Shown: one piece after another, positions 24,390-34,347 of the stretch
How the letters are laid out: each line of letters opens with the position of its first letter
Position numbering within the stretch: position 1 is the stretch's first letter
Assembly (NCBI GenBank): GCA_034422835.1
Contig: DAOUJJ010000014.1
Span: forward strand, 1-64,000
Length of the DNA: 64,000 nt
Direction: 5' to 3'
DNA from: VXMO01 sp034422835
GTDB taxonomy: Bacteria > Chloroflexota > Dehalococcoidia > UBA6926
Notes under the pieces: generated by a model
What the model saw: the letters and a program-made list of their open reading frames with translations, nothing else
What the model was told of the DNA's origin: nothing
Databases searched by the model: none
Position numbers and translations under genes: made by a program

Positions 24390-27068
24390 ATGTCTTCTAC
24401 AGCCAATGAATTCGACGGAACGGTTGTTGCTGTAAATCGGAACGCGCTACGAGATGCGGTCTCCTCACAGCTTGAGGGCGAGAGCGCGGAACAGATTGAC
24501 GCGATTACGGATTTCATTGTTCGCATGGCGGACGCGCCGCCGCTTGGCCCGGACGGCGCGCTCCATCGGCTGAACGGAGCGGAAAACGGCGATGCAACGG
24601 ATGCTATCGCCACGGTTATTGAGGCAGCGCAGCGCAACTTGACGAACGGCCATCATGTGAACGGCGCGAACGGAGCAACCGCGCCGTCGGATTCCGGCTC
24701 ACAGTGGGATGCGAGCGGGGAGGCGGAACCAGTCATGTCTCCCAACTCCCGCGCCATCCTGGAGAACCGCTACCTGGCGCGCAATGCGGACAATGAGGTG
24801 ATTGAGGACCCGCGCGGGCTGTTTGAGCGCGTGTCCCGCGCCGTTTCACAGGGCGAGGTGTCTGCAGGCGGGTCCCAGGTTGAGGCCGCCGAGTGGGCAG
24901 GCAGGTTCTACCGCGTGATGTCCACGCTCAAGTTCCTGCCCAACTCCCCCACTCTGGTCAACGCCGGCAAGGACGGCCGCGGATCACTGAGCGCCTGCTT
25001 CGTCGTCTCTCCGCAGGATGACATGAGCTCAATCATGAAGGTCGCCTCGGACGCGGCGATGATTGAGAAATGGGGCGGCGGCATCGGGTTCGGATTCTCC
25101 AATCTGCGCCCCAAGGGCGACCCCATCGCCACAACGCACGGAATGGCGTGCGGGCCGGTGTCCGTGATGAAACTGTATTCCGCCGTGGGCGCAACGCTGA
25201 CGCAGGGCGCGTTCAGACTCGGCGCGCACATGGGGCAGTTGAGCGTTCGGCACCCGGACGTGCTGGAATTCATCCATGCCAAGGATGACGACGCGTCGCT
25301 TCAGAACTTCAATATCTCCGTGCAGGTCACCGATGATTTCATGCAGGCCGTGGAGGCGGACGCGGACTGGGACCTCATCAGCCCCAAGGACGGACGCGTA
25401 ACGGACACCGTCAAGGCGCGCGACCTTTGGAGTGATATCTGCAACTCTGCGTGGAAGACGGGCGATCCGGGGCTGGTGTTCATGGATCGCGTGTGGGAGA
25501 CGCAGCCGAACCCCCAGCTCGGCCTCATCGAAACGTCCAACCCGTGCGGCGAGGAATTCCTGGAGAACTACGGCAACTGCTGCCTCGGTTCCATCGACCT
25601 CGCCAAGCATCTGACCCCGGACAAGACGGGATTCGACTGGACGGCGCTCGAAGATACGGTGCGCACGGCAGTCCGTTTCCTGGATGACGTCATCGAAATC
25701 AACACATTCCCGCTGGCGGAACTGCGGGAGATGAACCTCAAGACGCGCCGCATCGGCCTCGGCGTCATGGGCTGGGCGGACGCGTTGGTGGACCTGACAA
25801 CTCCGTATGACTCGCAACAGGCGCTTGATCTCGCGCGGAAAGTCGGCCGCTTCATCCGCGAGACGGCGTGGTCGGAGTCGGAGAAACTGGCAGCGCAGCG
25901 CGGACCCTTCCCGGAGTATGAGAATTCCCGGCTCAAGGAGCAGGGGATGCCGCCGGTGCGGCATTCGAGCGTGACGACAATTGCGCCGACAGGAACAATC
26001 TCACGGCTGGCGGACTGCTCGTCCGGTATTGAGCCGCATTTCGCCCTCGCGTGGTGGTCGAACATCCTGTGGGAGGACCACGACGGCACGAGCACGCGAT
26101 TCCTCGATGCCCCGCTGCCCGTTCGCCGCGCGCTCGTCAATGACGTGGGAGAAGACAAGGCCGAGGAGACGCTGGCGCAGTTGGCCAACGATCCGACGTG
26201 GCGCGATGACGTCGTCTCTGATCTGATCGCCAATCACGGCGTCCGCACGGCCATGGCCATTGATCCTGACTGGCACGTGCAGATGCAGGCCGCGTGGCAG
26301 GAGAACACGACTAACTCCGTCTCAAAGACCATCAACCTGGCAAACGATGCCACGGTTGAGGACATCGCCAAGGCGTTCTGGGATGCGTGGACAACGCAGT
26401 GCAAGGCCATCACCGTTTATCGTGACGGTTCCAAGAGCATGCAGGTGCTGGAGACGGGCGCATCGAGCAGTGAAGAAGATGCGGAGCCGGGCGAGATCCG
26501 TCGCGTACCGCGTCAGCGTCCGCCGAGCCTCAAAAGCGTTACCGATCGCATCCGCACGGGCCACGGCAATCTGTACGTCACCATCACGTTCGAGGATGGC
26601 CGCCCGTTTGAGGTCTTTACGAACCTTGGCAAGGCGGGTTCCAGCGATGCGGCATACTTGGAGGCTGTAAGCCGCCTTGCGTCGCTGGCGCTGCGCTCAG
26701 GTGTTGGTGTTGAGCAGGTGATCGATCAACTGCGCGGCATCTCAGATGTCCCGACGTGGGACGAGGGCCAGCAGGTTCTCAGCGCGCCCGACGCGGTGGC
26801 GTTGGCTTTGCTGCGGCACGCCCGCCCCGTTGATGAAGAGCGAGAAGAGATGGCGAAACGGGCGCGAGAGGCGTTCGGCGAGAAATTTGACCTGGACGAA
26901 CTGGGAGAGATTCACCCGGACGCAGTGGTGCAGAGCCAACTGTTCTCGAAGAGGCAGGCGTCAGCCCCGAGCGTCGTGGCACAACCGCAATGCCCCGACT
27001 GCTACGGAACGCTGATCTTCACTGAGGGCTGCATGATGTGCCTCGCGTGCGGCTACTCCAAGTGCTAG
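24390..27068 (+). CDS. nrdJ: Adenosylcobalamin-dependent ribonucleotide reductase
   Basis: A class II enzyme reducing ribonucleotides to deoxyribonucleotides with coenzyme B12. The 892-residue protein has an N-terminal region of about 120 residues with no clear motif, then ILENRYLARN, FLPNSPTLVNAG, the catalytic barrel with NPCGEEFLENYGNCCLGS and PTGTISRLADCSSGIEP, NSVSKTINL, and CKAITVYRDGSK. The C-terminus is cysteine-rich (CPDCYGTLIFTEGCMMCLAC), probably for zinc and re-reduction. ATG 24390 is preferred over TTG 24384. No cobalamin riboswitch is visible upstream; control is probably through NrdR. Confidence 0.94.
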   Translation: MSSTANEFDGTVVAVNRNALRDAVSSQLEGESAEQIDAITDFIVRMADAPPLGPDGALHRLNGAENGDATDAIATVIEAAQRNLTNGHHVNGANGATAPSDSGSQWDASGEAEPVMSPNSRAILENRYLARNADNEVIEDPRGLFERVSRAVSQGEVSAGGSQVEAAEWAGRFYRVMSTLKFLPNSPTLVNAGKDGRGSLSACFVVSPQDDMSSIMKVASDAAMIEKWGGGIGFGFSNLRPKGDPIATTHGMACGPVSVMKLYSAVGATLTQGAFRLGAHMGQLSVRHPDVLEFIHAKDDDASLQNFNISVQVTDDFMQAVEADADWDLISPKDGRVTDTVKARDLWSDICNSAWKTGDPGLVFMDRVWETQPNPQLGLIETSNPCGEEFLENYGNCCLGSIDLAKHLTPDKTGFDWTALEDTVRTAVRFLDDVIEINTFPLAELREMNLKTRRIGLGVMGWADALVDLTTPYDSQQALDLARKVGRFIRETAWSESEKLAAQRGPFPEYENSRLKEQGMPPVRHSSVTTIAPTGTISRLADCSSGIEPHFALAWWSNILWEDHDGTSTRFLDAPLPVRRALVNDVGEDKAEETLAQLANDPTWRDDVVSDLIANHGVRTAMAIDPDWHVQMQAAWQENTTNSVSKTINLANDATVEDIAKAFWDAWTTQCKAITVYRDGSKSMQVLETGASSSEEDAEPGEIRRVPRQRPPSLKSVTDRIRTGHGNLYVTITFEDGRPFEVFTNLGKAGSSDAAYLEAVSRLASLALRSGVGVEQVIDQLRGISDVPTWDEGQQVLSAPDAVALALLRHARPVDEEREEMAKRAREAFGEKFDLDELGEIHPDAVVQSQLFSKRQASAPSVVAQPQCPDCYGTLIFTEGCMMCLACGYSKC

Positions 27069-27138
27069 GAGCAGGTACTCCACGACGAGATACTCCACAC
27101 TAAATCACGACAACCCCTCATCCTCCTTTATCCCTGGT

Positions 27139-27176
27139 CATCGGGCCGGCCCCCACCCCGGCCCGATGGCTTTTTT
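27139..27176 (+). terminator. nrdJ terminator
   Basis: An eleven-base-pair stem CATCGGGCCGG/CCGGCCCGATG (27139-27149 with 27158-27168) followed by GC and six T. It lies between nrdJ and a convergent gene. Confidence 0.9.
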
Positions 27177-27227
27177 GCGGCTGTGCGGGCCGCTAGTCCC
27201 CACCGGACCCGCCGAAAGAGTGTATCA

Positions 27228-28175
27228 CTATCTCTCTTCAGCCTTGACCCTCTTTAGGACGCCGATGAGCCAGAGGCGAAAGTCCCGCTGCTTCACGTCA
27301 AAAAGACGACCGTAGATGTTCATCGGTGGATGGCCTGACTCGCTGCGGCCCCCGATCTCCTCACGCGCGAGCTGCTGCGCCAAAGGCATGTTCTGCTCTC
27401 GCAGAGCTGCCTGGCGTCGGGGGACGATTTCATCAACCGGCAGATAGCGGACGTTGGTCCTGACCCCAAGGTATTCTTGGAACAGCGCCCAGTATTCCGC
27501 GCGCGTCAGATTGCCGGGCCCGCCAAGCTCAAAGATGTTGTTGTAGGCGCGGCGTTCGAGGTGCGCGTGGATGAGGTAATCGGCGAGTTCATCGAGGAAG
27601 ATGAAAACCATCGGCTGATCGGGCGTGCCGTAGATGGTTATCGGTCCGCCGGTCGTAACGGTATACGCCTGCCTGCGGACGAGGTCGCCGGAGGTGTCGA
27701 TCATGCCGCCGGGGCGAAAGACGGTTCCGGCCACACGCGCGTCAATGAGATGTTGGTCTGAGCGGGCCTTGGCGGTGTAGACAGGGTAGAAATCCCAGCG
27801 CGTGTCGGCTCCCCGAACGGAGATGATGGCCATGTGTTTGGCCCCGTTTGCACTTGCAGCGTCGGTTAGATTTACGGTGCCCTGGTACTCAACCGCTTCA
27901 ATCAGGTGGGCGCCGCGCGTAGCGGACTGAGCCCCGACGCAGGCAATCACCCAATCGACGCCCTCCGTTGCGGCAAGAAGCGAGTCCTTGTCCTCGTAAT
28001 CACCCTCCACGTACTGGACGCCATCAACAGGATTTTCCGGGATGGTCGAGTGGATCAACGCGCGGACATTCGCGCCGGCGTCGCGGAGCTTTTGCACGAC
28101 GATGCTACCCGTGCGTCCGGATGCGCCGGTGACAAGGTAGTTGCCTTGGGCAATGTCCTCTCGTGTAAACGCCAT
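27228..28175 (-). CDS. NAD(P)-binding NmrA-like oxidoreductase
   Basis: A 315-residue atypical short-chain dehydrogenase. The dinucleotide fold starts YLVTGASGRTGSIVVQKL, with a charge switch at RALIHST, and DWVIACVGAQSATRG follows. The catalytic YxxxK is not clear, as in NmrA-like sensors and NAD(P)H-dependent sugar-modifying relatives. ATG 28175 starts the frame, 15 bases after the pepA stop, so it is probably in an operon with pepA. The substrate is unknown. Confidence 0.8.
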   Translation of the reverse strand: MAFTREDIAQGNYLVTGASGRTGSIVVQKLRDAGANVRALIHSTIPENPVDGVQYVEGDYEDKDSLLAATEGVDWVIACVGAQSATRGAHLIEAVEYQGTVNLTDAASANGAKHMAIISVRGADTRWDFYPVYTAKARSDQHLIDARVAGTVFRPGGMIDTSGDLVRRQAYTVTTGGPITIYGTPDQPMVFIFLDELADYLIHAHLERRAYNNIFELGGPGNLTRAEYWALFQEYLGVRTNVRYLPVDEIVPRRQAALREQNMPLAQQLAREEIGGRSESGHPPMNIYGRLFDVKQRDFRLWLIGVLKRVKAEER

Positions 28176-28190
28176 CAATCCTCCTACCCG

Positions 28191-29705
28191 CTAGCCATCG
28201 CTCAACATGTCCTCGACGAGACGGACGAGGGTGCGCACCGGCTGGCCGGTTGCCCCACGCACCTGCCACCCTCTGTCGCGGTCCGTCGCGGCGACGGACG
28301 CGATATCAAGGTGCGCCCAGGGTGTTTTCTCGGCAAACTCCTCCAGGAACTTGGCGGCGGTGATGGAGCCTGCGGGCTGCCCGCCCGTGTTCTTGACCGT
28401 GGCGACGCTGCTCTTGATCTGCTCCTTGTAGTCGTCCCACAGGGGCATCCGCCACATCTTCTCGCCCGTTGCCTCGGATGCGTCCTGCAACCGGCGGGCA
28501 ACGTCATCATCATTGGCGAACATGCCCATGGCAACGGTTCCAAGAGCCACGCGAATCGCTCCGGTGAGCGTGGCCACGTCGACGAGCGGCGTCATCCCCT
28601 TGCTGTTGGCGTAGGAGAGGGCGTCGGCAAGGATAAGACGTCCCTCAGCGTCCGTATTCTCGACCTCCATGGTCTTGCCGTTCATGGCAGTGAGGACATC
28701 GCCCGGTTTCGTTGCTGAGCCACCGGGGAGATTCTCCGTGGCGGGCACGAGGCCGGTGACGTTGATGGGGAGATTGAGTCGTCCGATGGCCTGCATGGCG
28801 CCGATGACCGCCGCGCCTCCCGCCATATCGCCCTTCATGGCGCTCATGTTGGCTGCCGGCTTAATGGAGATTCCCCCGGAATCGAAGGTGACGCCCTTGC
28901 CGAGTAGCCCAACGGTGGGGCGCTTGTTGTCGGGGTCGCCCCGGTGCTCGAGGATGATGAAAGCAGGCGGCTCATGGGAACCCGCGGTAACGCCAAGCAG
29001 GCCGCCCATGCCCATCTCCGTTATCTCGCCAACACTGAGGTTTGAGAATGTGATGCCTGCAACGTCCGCAGCGTCCTTCGCCCGTTGGGCGAGGATGGTG
29101 GGCGTCATGAGGTTGGCGGGCTCGTTGGCGAGGTCACGCGCAAGCGCGACTGCCTCAGCAATGATCGCCCCGCGATCCAACCCGCGGTCCAGTTCAGGCA
29201 GGTCGGCATCGTTCTCAACGACGAACGTGACGGACTCCGGGCCACGGTCATTATCGTCATCCTGTGCACCGGCATTGGTCGTGATGTTATATAAGCCAAG
29301 CAGCGCGCCCTCCGCCGACGCCTGCGCGGCCTCCATGGCGCTGAGATAGTGAGCGGCGGGCCGAAAAGCGGTCAATTGCTTGTAACCGTTTGCCCGGGCG
29401 CGACGCGCCACGTCCGCGGCCAGACGCCGCAGGAGATTGGCGTCCGCCTCATCCGCTTTGCCTCCACCCACGACCATTACCCGGCGCGGGGTGATGCGGC
29501 CGGCGGTATGGATGATGGTGATCTCGCCCGGCTTGCCTCGGATCTCGCCGTCTTCGATCAGCGCCGTAATCTGCCCGTCCAACGCCTCATCCACCTGGCC
29601 CGCTGCCCCCGGCAGCGGGTTTTCCATCATTCCCTGGTAGACCCCGACGACGGCGCAATCCGCCTCCACGTCGACCAGGCTTCCCGTAGCGGTTCTCAGT
29701 TCCAT
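28191..29705 (-). CDS. pepA: Leucyl aminopeptidase, M17 family
   Basis: A 504-residue cytosolic metallo-aminopeptidase removing N-terminal residues from peptides. The M17 signature NTDAEGRLILADAL is present. Metal ligands lie in LLGKGVTFDSGG and in KGDMAGGAAVIGAM. The N-terminal domain is the usual macro-like fold. It is the first gene of a two-gene minus-strand unit. Confidence 0.95.
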   Translation of the reverse strand: MELRTATGSLVDVEADCAVVGVYQGMMENPLPGAAGQVDEALDGQITALIEDGEIRGKPGEITIIHTAGRITPRRVMVVGGGKADEADANLLRRLAADVARRARANGYKQLTAFRPAAHYLSAMEAAQASAEGALLGLYNITTNAGAQDDDNDRGPESVTFVVENDADLPELDRGLDRGAIIAEAVALARDLANEPANLMTPTILAQRAKDAADVAGITFSNLSVGEITEMGMGGLLGVTAGSHEPPAFIILEHRGDPDNKRPTVGLLGKGVTFDSGGISIKPAANMSAMKGDMAGGAAVIGAMQAIGRLNLPINVTGLVPATENLPGGSATKPGDVLTAMNGKTMEVENTDAEGRLILADALSYANSKGMTPLVDVATLTGAIRVALGTVAMGMFANDDDVARRLQDASEATGEKMWRMPLWDDYKEQIKSSVATVKNTGGQPAGSITAAKFLEEFAEKTPWAHLDIASVAATDRDRGWQVRGATGQPVRTLVRLVEDMLSDG

Positions 29706-29782
29706 TTCGTGTTCTCCTTGAGTTGATTACACGTTCGTGTCGGAACGGTGTTTAAAAACCCCTGTAAAGGCTTGTTTGGCGA

Positions 29783-30445
29783 TTATAGCGGGTTGGGGGT
29801 GGAGTTCTTGAGACTGGGCCGGAGTTCGGCGGCGATTTGGTGGATGGCAGGGGCGATGTCCTGCGAGGTATCGACGGTGATGTGGTCGCGGCGGATGGGC
29901 TGCGCTGAGGGAATCATGCGGTCATAGACGTCGTTTCCGGCGGTGGAGATGTCATCGATACGGCGCGCGGCGGCGATGTCCGCTTCTCGTTGAGACAGGC
30001 GCTGCCGGATCACGTCCTCCGGCGCGGTCGTCTCAATGATCAACAACGGAGCGCCAACCCGTCCTGCTATGTCGTACAGCATCCTACGATTCCGTCTCCG
30101 CAGGTTGGTGGCGTCCACGACAACTTGATGCCCTATGCGAAGCAACCGTTCAAGGAGACGGTGAAGGGCGGGGAATAGCCGCGCGTTCTCTGACCCGCTG
30201 TGGGTAGGATCGGAAAACAGGATTTCTCGTAACGCGTCGCTCTCCAACACGACGAGCGATGACACAACATCGACCAACTCTCGACAAAAATGAGACTTGC
30301 CGCTCCCGGGCAATCCTGAGAGCAGGACGAGGGCAGGGTGCTCTGGTGGTGTCGGGAGGTCGCCCAGGCCTTGGTACAGGGATTCGGCGTCCTGATCACG
30401 GCGCGAGAGGGGGAGAACCCGGCGGGGGTCGCGAGCCTCAGTCAC
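29783..30445 (-). CDS. P-loop nucleotide kinase, polynucleotide-kinase-like
   Basis: A 220-residue AAA_33-type protein. Walker A is GLPGSGKSHF near residue 45. VLESDALREILF and the lid region VVVDATNLRRRNRRMLYDIA (T4 polynucleotide kinase/zeta-toxin-like) follow. Its start overlaps the plsY stop, so it is translated as part of that unit. The substrate could be a nucleic acid end, a small sugar or a nucleotide; it cannot be chosen from sequence. Confidence 0.78.
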   Translation of the reverse strand: MTEARDPRRVLPLSRRDQDAESLYQGLGDLPTPPEHPALVLLSGLPGSGKSHFCRELVDVVSSLVVLESDALREILFSDPTHSGSENARLFPALHRLLERLLRIGHQVVVDATNLRRRNRRMLYDIAGRVGAPLLIIETTAPEDVIRQRLSQREADIAAARRIDDISTAGNDVYDRMIPSAQPIRRDHITVDTSQDIAPAIHQIAAELRPSLKNSTPNPL

Positions 30446-31161
30446 TGGTCGGAGTTTGGCCGATCGTAGATCAGGATTGCGAACAGTGAGCGCTCAGGCG
30501 CCTCGCCCGTCTCCGGGTCGGGGGGCCAAGGGGCCGTCAACCTGCGCACAAAGGTCAACAGGAGCACGATAAGACCCGCAGCGGCTGCTGCATAGCCGTT
30601 GTCCATTTCAAAGAATGTCCCGGCGATGATACCGACGAGGGTGTAAACGCTCATTCCTCCGATGACGGCGACTGGAATGATGCGGCTTGGCGGGGCTGAG
30701 GCGACTTTGGGCAGAACGTTTCGAATGATCTTGCGGGCTCCGAATAGGAGGAAGACACCGAAACCGAATATGAAGACAATCGGATCAACCGCCACCAACG
30801 CGCCCGCCGCTGTGCCGTTGCCGCGTCCGCCCTGGAAACGAAGGGTTACGGGCCACATCTGCCCGACGACTGCCCCAACACCCCCGGCCACGAGGAGCCA
30901 TTGCCGGATGTCTCCGTCACCCGTCAATAATCCGGCGGCCAGATACGCGGCTACTGTTCCTTTGCCCACCTCGATAACGACCGACAGCATGCCGATGGCC
31001 ATGCCGGAGTGTCGCCAGAGATTGCCCGCGCCGATGTTGCCTGTGCCGACGGAATGCAGGTCAATGCCGCGCGCTCGCGCCACAAAGTAGATGATGGGGG
31101 CCGCGCCGATGGCGTACCCCAAAATGAACGCGGCGATGTATGTCACGGGTTGGTCGACCAC
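30442..31161 (-). CDS. plsY: Acyl-phosphate glycerol-3-phosphate acyltransferase
   Basis: PlsY makes lysophosphatidate in the inner membrane. The 239-residue protein is hydrophobic throughout, with about six membrane segments and the motifs HSVGTGNIGAGNLWRHSG and RFQGGRGNGTAAGALVAV. It is longer than usual (about 200) because of an extra hydrophilic tail (DPETGEAPERS). It precedes the kinase gene with a four-base overlap. Confidence 0.9.
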   Translation of the reverse strand: MVDQPVTYIAAFILGYAIGAAPIIYFVARARGIDLHSVGTGNIGAGNLWRHSGMAIGMLSVVIEVGKGTVAAYLAAGLLTGDGDIRQWLLVAGGVGAVVGQMWPVTLRFQGGRGNGTAAGALVAVDPIVFIFGFGVFLLFGARKIIRNVLPKVASAPPSRIIPVAVIGGMSVYTLVGIIAGTFFEMDNGYAAAAAGLIVLLLTFVRRLTAPWPPDPETGEAPERSLFAILIYDRPNSDQ

Positions 31162-31187
31162 GGCATCACATCAGCGTTGCCGTGGAT

Positions 31188-32153
31188 CTATCGCGGCCAC
31201 GCGCTGTGCTCAAGCCGCTCGTCCGTGTCCGGCTCTCGAAGGGTGACGACGTACGGAGCGATGATGAGAAGCAGGGCGGGCAATGAGAGGGCCGCCGTCA
31301 CGATGACGCGGAAACTCATGTCGATACCGCCGGAGATCAGGAGGAACCCGAGCGGGAGAGATGCGGCCAACAGCCCCACCTTGAACAGGCGATCCGTCAT
31401 CCTCACAGCGGCTGCGACAACGATGGCAAACGCGCCGAATAGCACCGCGTTCTGAGCCTGGACCTGCTCGATTGTCGTGTAGACGCCTCGATCAAATGCG
31501 AGGATGGCGACGGACAACAACGCCATGGGTAGTACGACAAGGATCCCGTGAATCCAGTCCTTGCGGCTAAGCCACGCCATCAACGCGCCGATCACGCCAA
31601 GCCCGGCAATGCCAAGTCCGATTCCAAGAACCCAACTCAGCGGATCACGTGCTTCGTAACCGCCGCCCAGCACGCTCCACGCGGCGAGGACAGTCGTTCC
31701 GAGGCTGACCATGCTGATGAGCAGCACAGGGAAGAGGGCGTATCCGAGCCACGAGAAGACCCACGCGCGGCGGCCGAATCGGTAAACGCCCAGCGCGCTG
31801 ATTGCAATCGCGACGATGGCCGTGCCCACGACCCATTCAATGTCCAGCCAGCGGTTTGTGGCGAAAAGCAAGGCGACGAACAAGCTTGGGAACGCGGACA
31901 GCGCCATGTCCGGCCAGGACCCCTGGTTACGGATGCGCTCCAACTGCGCCGCCACGGTTCGCGTATCTCCAAAAGCGCGGATGGCCTGAGCCCGTGCCTG
32001 CGTGGGATCAAGGCCACGTTCACGCAGGGTGCTGCTGTGGTCCTCAATGTGGTCTGACAACTCCCGCAGCACGCTGCGGCGAGACCGGATTCTCGTGAGA
32101 ATCTGGCCTGTCAGCGCTTGAATGGGAGTGGAGATGCTGCTCGGTGACGGCAT
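31188..32153 (-). CDS. Membrane protein with permease-prefix domain
   Basis: A 321-residue protein. Residues 1-75 form a soluble helical permease-prefix domain (RRSVLRELSDHIEDHSSTLRE, ARAQAIRAFGDTRTVAAQLE). About seven hydrophobic segments follow. The prefix domain is often found next to PadR regulators, and a PadR gene lies 13 bases upstream on the same strand. The likely role is an integral membrane protein in envelope stress or an exporter-associated role; the function is unknown. Confidence 0.8.
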   Translation of the reverse strand: MPSPSSISTPIQALTGQILTRIRSRRSVLRELSDHIEDHSSTLRERGLDPTQARAQAIRAFGDTRTVAAQLERIRNQGSWPDMALSAFPSLFVALLFATNRWLDIEWVVGTAIVAIAISALGVYRFGRRAWVFSWLGYALFPVLLISMVSLGTTVLAAWSVLGGGYEARDPLSWVLGIGLGIAGLGVIGALMAWLSRKDWIHGILVVLPMALLSVAILAFDRGVYTTIEQVQAQNAVLFGAFAIVVAAAVRMTDRLFKVGLLAASLPLGFLLISGGIDMSFRVIVTAALSLPALLLIIAPYVVTLREPDTDERLEHSAWPR

Positions 32154-32166
32154 GTCCGTTTGGCTG

Positions 32167-32499
32167 TTACGGCGTGGAGCCGACTATGACCATGTTGACG
32201 GCGCGCGAAAAGCTGAGCCATTCCGCCCGCCGTTGCTCCAGTCGTTGGACGCCATTATTGGAGATCGCGTAATAGCGTCGGTATTGCCCGCCCGGAGCCG
32301 TGCGCCACAGCCCCTCAATGAGGCCGTCGCGCTCAAGGCGGTGGAGGGCGGGATATAACGTGCCCTCCTTCATGGAGAAATACCCCCCGGAGCGGCGTTC
32401 CACCTCTCTGAGGATTTCATAGCCGTACATCGGCCGTTCACTCAGCAGCGCCAGGAACAGGGAATCCGTGTTCCCCTTTAAGAGCTCGCGCTCGCTCAT
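32167..32499 (-). CDS. PadR-family transcriptional regulator
   Basis: A 110-residue winged-helix regulator: LLKGNTDSLFLALLSERPMYGYEIL, then REVERRSGGYFSMKEGTLYP, ALHRLERDGLI and the wing RRYYAISNNG. PadR proteins usually repress their own operon and respond to small aromatic or antibiotic-like compounds. It is co-transcribed with the permease-prefix protein. Confidence 0.92.
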   Translation of the reverse strand: MSERELLKGNTDSLFLALLSERPMYGYEILREVERRSGGYFSMKEGTLYPALHRLERDGLIEGLWRTAPGGQYRRYYAISNNGVQRLEQRRAEWLSFSRAVNMVIVGSTP

Positions 32500-32626
32500 A
32501 TCACACCCCCCGGCATCTCCCCCCGCATTCGATGCCTTTCGGTTGACCTGCGGCGATGGGCATCGCCGTTCCTTGCAACCACCGTCAATTCTACCACCTG
32601 CGGCGGAAAGTGGCGGCGGTGAACGG

Positions 32627-33946
32627 TTATTTCGAGCCGCCGCTTGGCGCCGGGGCGGGCGTGGGAGCCTGGAGGCCGGCGCTGAAACCCTCGATCATCA
32701 CGCGCCGCAGGTTGGTGATAAACATCATGGCGAGGATGACAACGATGATAAACACCGTCCCGGAGACGAGGAGGACCGGAACGGACCCGACGAGGTCCGC
32801 CAAGAGTCCGAAAACGGCGTTGAGAATCGCCATCAGGCTGAGCGCGGACATGGCGAACAGGCTTGAAACACGCCCGCGAATGGCGTCCGGCACAACGGTC
32901 TGGATGTACGTGATGGACAGTGACATGAACGGCGCCTGCGTCAGGCCCATGATGAATGCGCCGACGAGGCCGGACGACTGCGACGGGGCGAATCCCAGGA
33001 TGAGCACGCCGATGGAGCTTCCCGCGGCGGACAACAGCAGGGCGCGGCCCTTGCCGCGATCGCTGCGGATGCCCGCGATGGTCATGACGCCGATTATCGC
33101 GCCGGCCCCGAATGCCGCAAGGAAATACGGCAGCGCCGTGTCCGCCGCCGCCCACTTCACCTTGCCGTGCAGGGGCAGAATCGACTCAAAGCCCATGGTC
33201 AGGCCGCAGTGGAAAGCGACGAGGACGAGCATGAGACCGACGGTCGGCGTCTTCCACGCGTACACCACGCCCGCCGTGAAGATTGTCCAGATGGAATCCC
33301 CCTGCTGGATCGCGCCGGAGGACGCCGTGCGGATGGTCAGCACCATGATGGTTGCGACGGTGTAGCCTCCTGCCGCGAGCGCAAATGCGATGCCGATGCT
33401 CGCCTCGCTGAACACGGCGAGCACTCCAACGGCCGCCCCGCCGATCAGGCGCGATCCCTGCAAAGAGATGTTGTTCAGGGCTATTGCATTGAGAAGGTCG
33501 TCCTTGCTCACAAGGTTGGGCACGAGGGCATTCTGCGTCGGCATCTGCACGCCGCGCGCTATCCCGCTCAGGAGTGACACGACGGGCAGGTGCCAGAGCT
33601 CGATTGCGTCGGTGAAATAGAGCTGCACGAGCAGCAGCGCCAACAGCACGTTGACCATATGTGCCACGGCGATGAGGTAGCGTCTGTCAAACTTGTCCGC
33701 CAGCACCCCGCTGAACGGCGGCACAACCACGAATGGGATCAGCGCGGCGAACGTCGTCACCCCGACCCAGAACGACGACTCTTCAGAGATATCGAATGCA
33801 AGGACGCCGCGTGCGGCGATGAGGCCCCAGACGCCGGCGGCGGAGAAGGTGGCGGAGAGCCAGAATCGGCGGTAATCACTGTATTTGAGCGCCGCGACGT
33901 AGCGACGGAAAAGTCCCATTTCCTGCGCGGCGGCGCTCTCAGCCAT
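32627..33946 (-). CDS. MFS transporter, EntS-like
   Basis: A 439-residue major facilitator with twelve hydrophobic segments. The loop between segments 2 and 3 reads GVLADKFDRRYLI, the MFS signature. LSGIARGVQMPTQNALVPNLV is typical of the enterobactin-exporter-like subfamily. It ends in a Pro/Ala-rich tail (APTPAPAPSGGSK). The substrate is unknown; efflux is likely. It is a single gene. Confidence 0.9.
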   Translation of the reverse strand: MAESAAAQEMGLFRRYVAALKYSDYRRFWLSATFSAAGVWGLIAARGVLAFDISEESSFWVGVTTFAALIPFVVVPPFSGVLADKFDRRYLIAVAHMVNVLLALLLVQLYFTDAIELWHLPVVSLLSGIARGVQMPTQNALVPNLVSKDDLLNAIALNNISLQGSRLIGGAAVGVLAVFSEASIGIAFALAAGGYTVATIMVLTIRTASSGAIQQGDSIWTIFTAGVVYAWKTPTVGLMLVLVAFHCGLTMGFESILPLHGKVKWAAADTALPYFLAAFGAGAIIGVMTIAGIRSDRGKGRALLLSAAGSSIGVLILGFAPSQSSGLVGAFIMGLTQAPFMSLSITYIQTVVPDAIRGRVSSLFAMSALSLMAILNAVFGLLADLVGSVPVLLVSGTVFIIVVILAMMFITNLRRVMIEGFSAGLQAPTPAPAPSGGSK

Positions 33947-34034
33947 CAGCTCCCCTTTGTTCTGAAATGACCGATTTCAGATTCCGTATCATAGCAACTC
34001 GCGCCTACACACGCCATACAGAGAGGCCCGGCGT

Positions 34035-34286
34035 CTATACCCGGCTGAATATGCTCGCGATGATCTGAAGCGTGATGATCGCCACCAACGGCGTAATGTC
34101 CATCATCCCAACCATCGGGATGACATTGCGAAGCGGGGCGAGGATTGGCTCCGTGACGTGGTAGACGATGGCAACGACAGGATTCTCATTGCTGACGTTC
34201 GGGAACCACGAGAGAATCGCCCGCACAAAGATGGCAATGCTGAGCGCCTGCGCCAGGAAGACAACAAAGGTGGTGATGAAGTCCAT
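34035..34286 (-). CDS. YggT-family membrane protein
   Basis: An 83-residue protein with two hydrophobic segments (TTFVVFLAQALSIAIFVRAI and ITPLVAIITLQIIASIFSRV) and the YggT loop LSWFPN, then VTEPILAPLRNVIP. The family is linked to envelope and division functions and often sits near proC, as here. Confidence 0.9.
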   Translation of the reverse strand: MDFITTFVVFLAQALSIAIFVRAILSWFPNVSNENPVVAIVYHVTEPILAPLRNVIPMVGMMDITPLVAIITLQIIASIFSRV

Positions 34287-34307
34287 ATATCAAGCATAAC
34301 CCCAAAT

Positions 34308-34343
34308 CCCGTTCGCCCTGAGCTTGTCGAAGGGTGAACGGGG
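34308..34343. repeat. Intergenic hairpin repeat, family C
   Basis: Arms CCCGTTCGCCC and GGGTGAACGGGG enclose TGAGCTTGTCGAA. A near-identical copy lies at 48643-48673. It sits between yggT and proC and may act as a processing or termination hairpin. Confidence 0.75.
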
Positions 34344-34347
34344 AGGG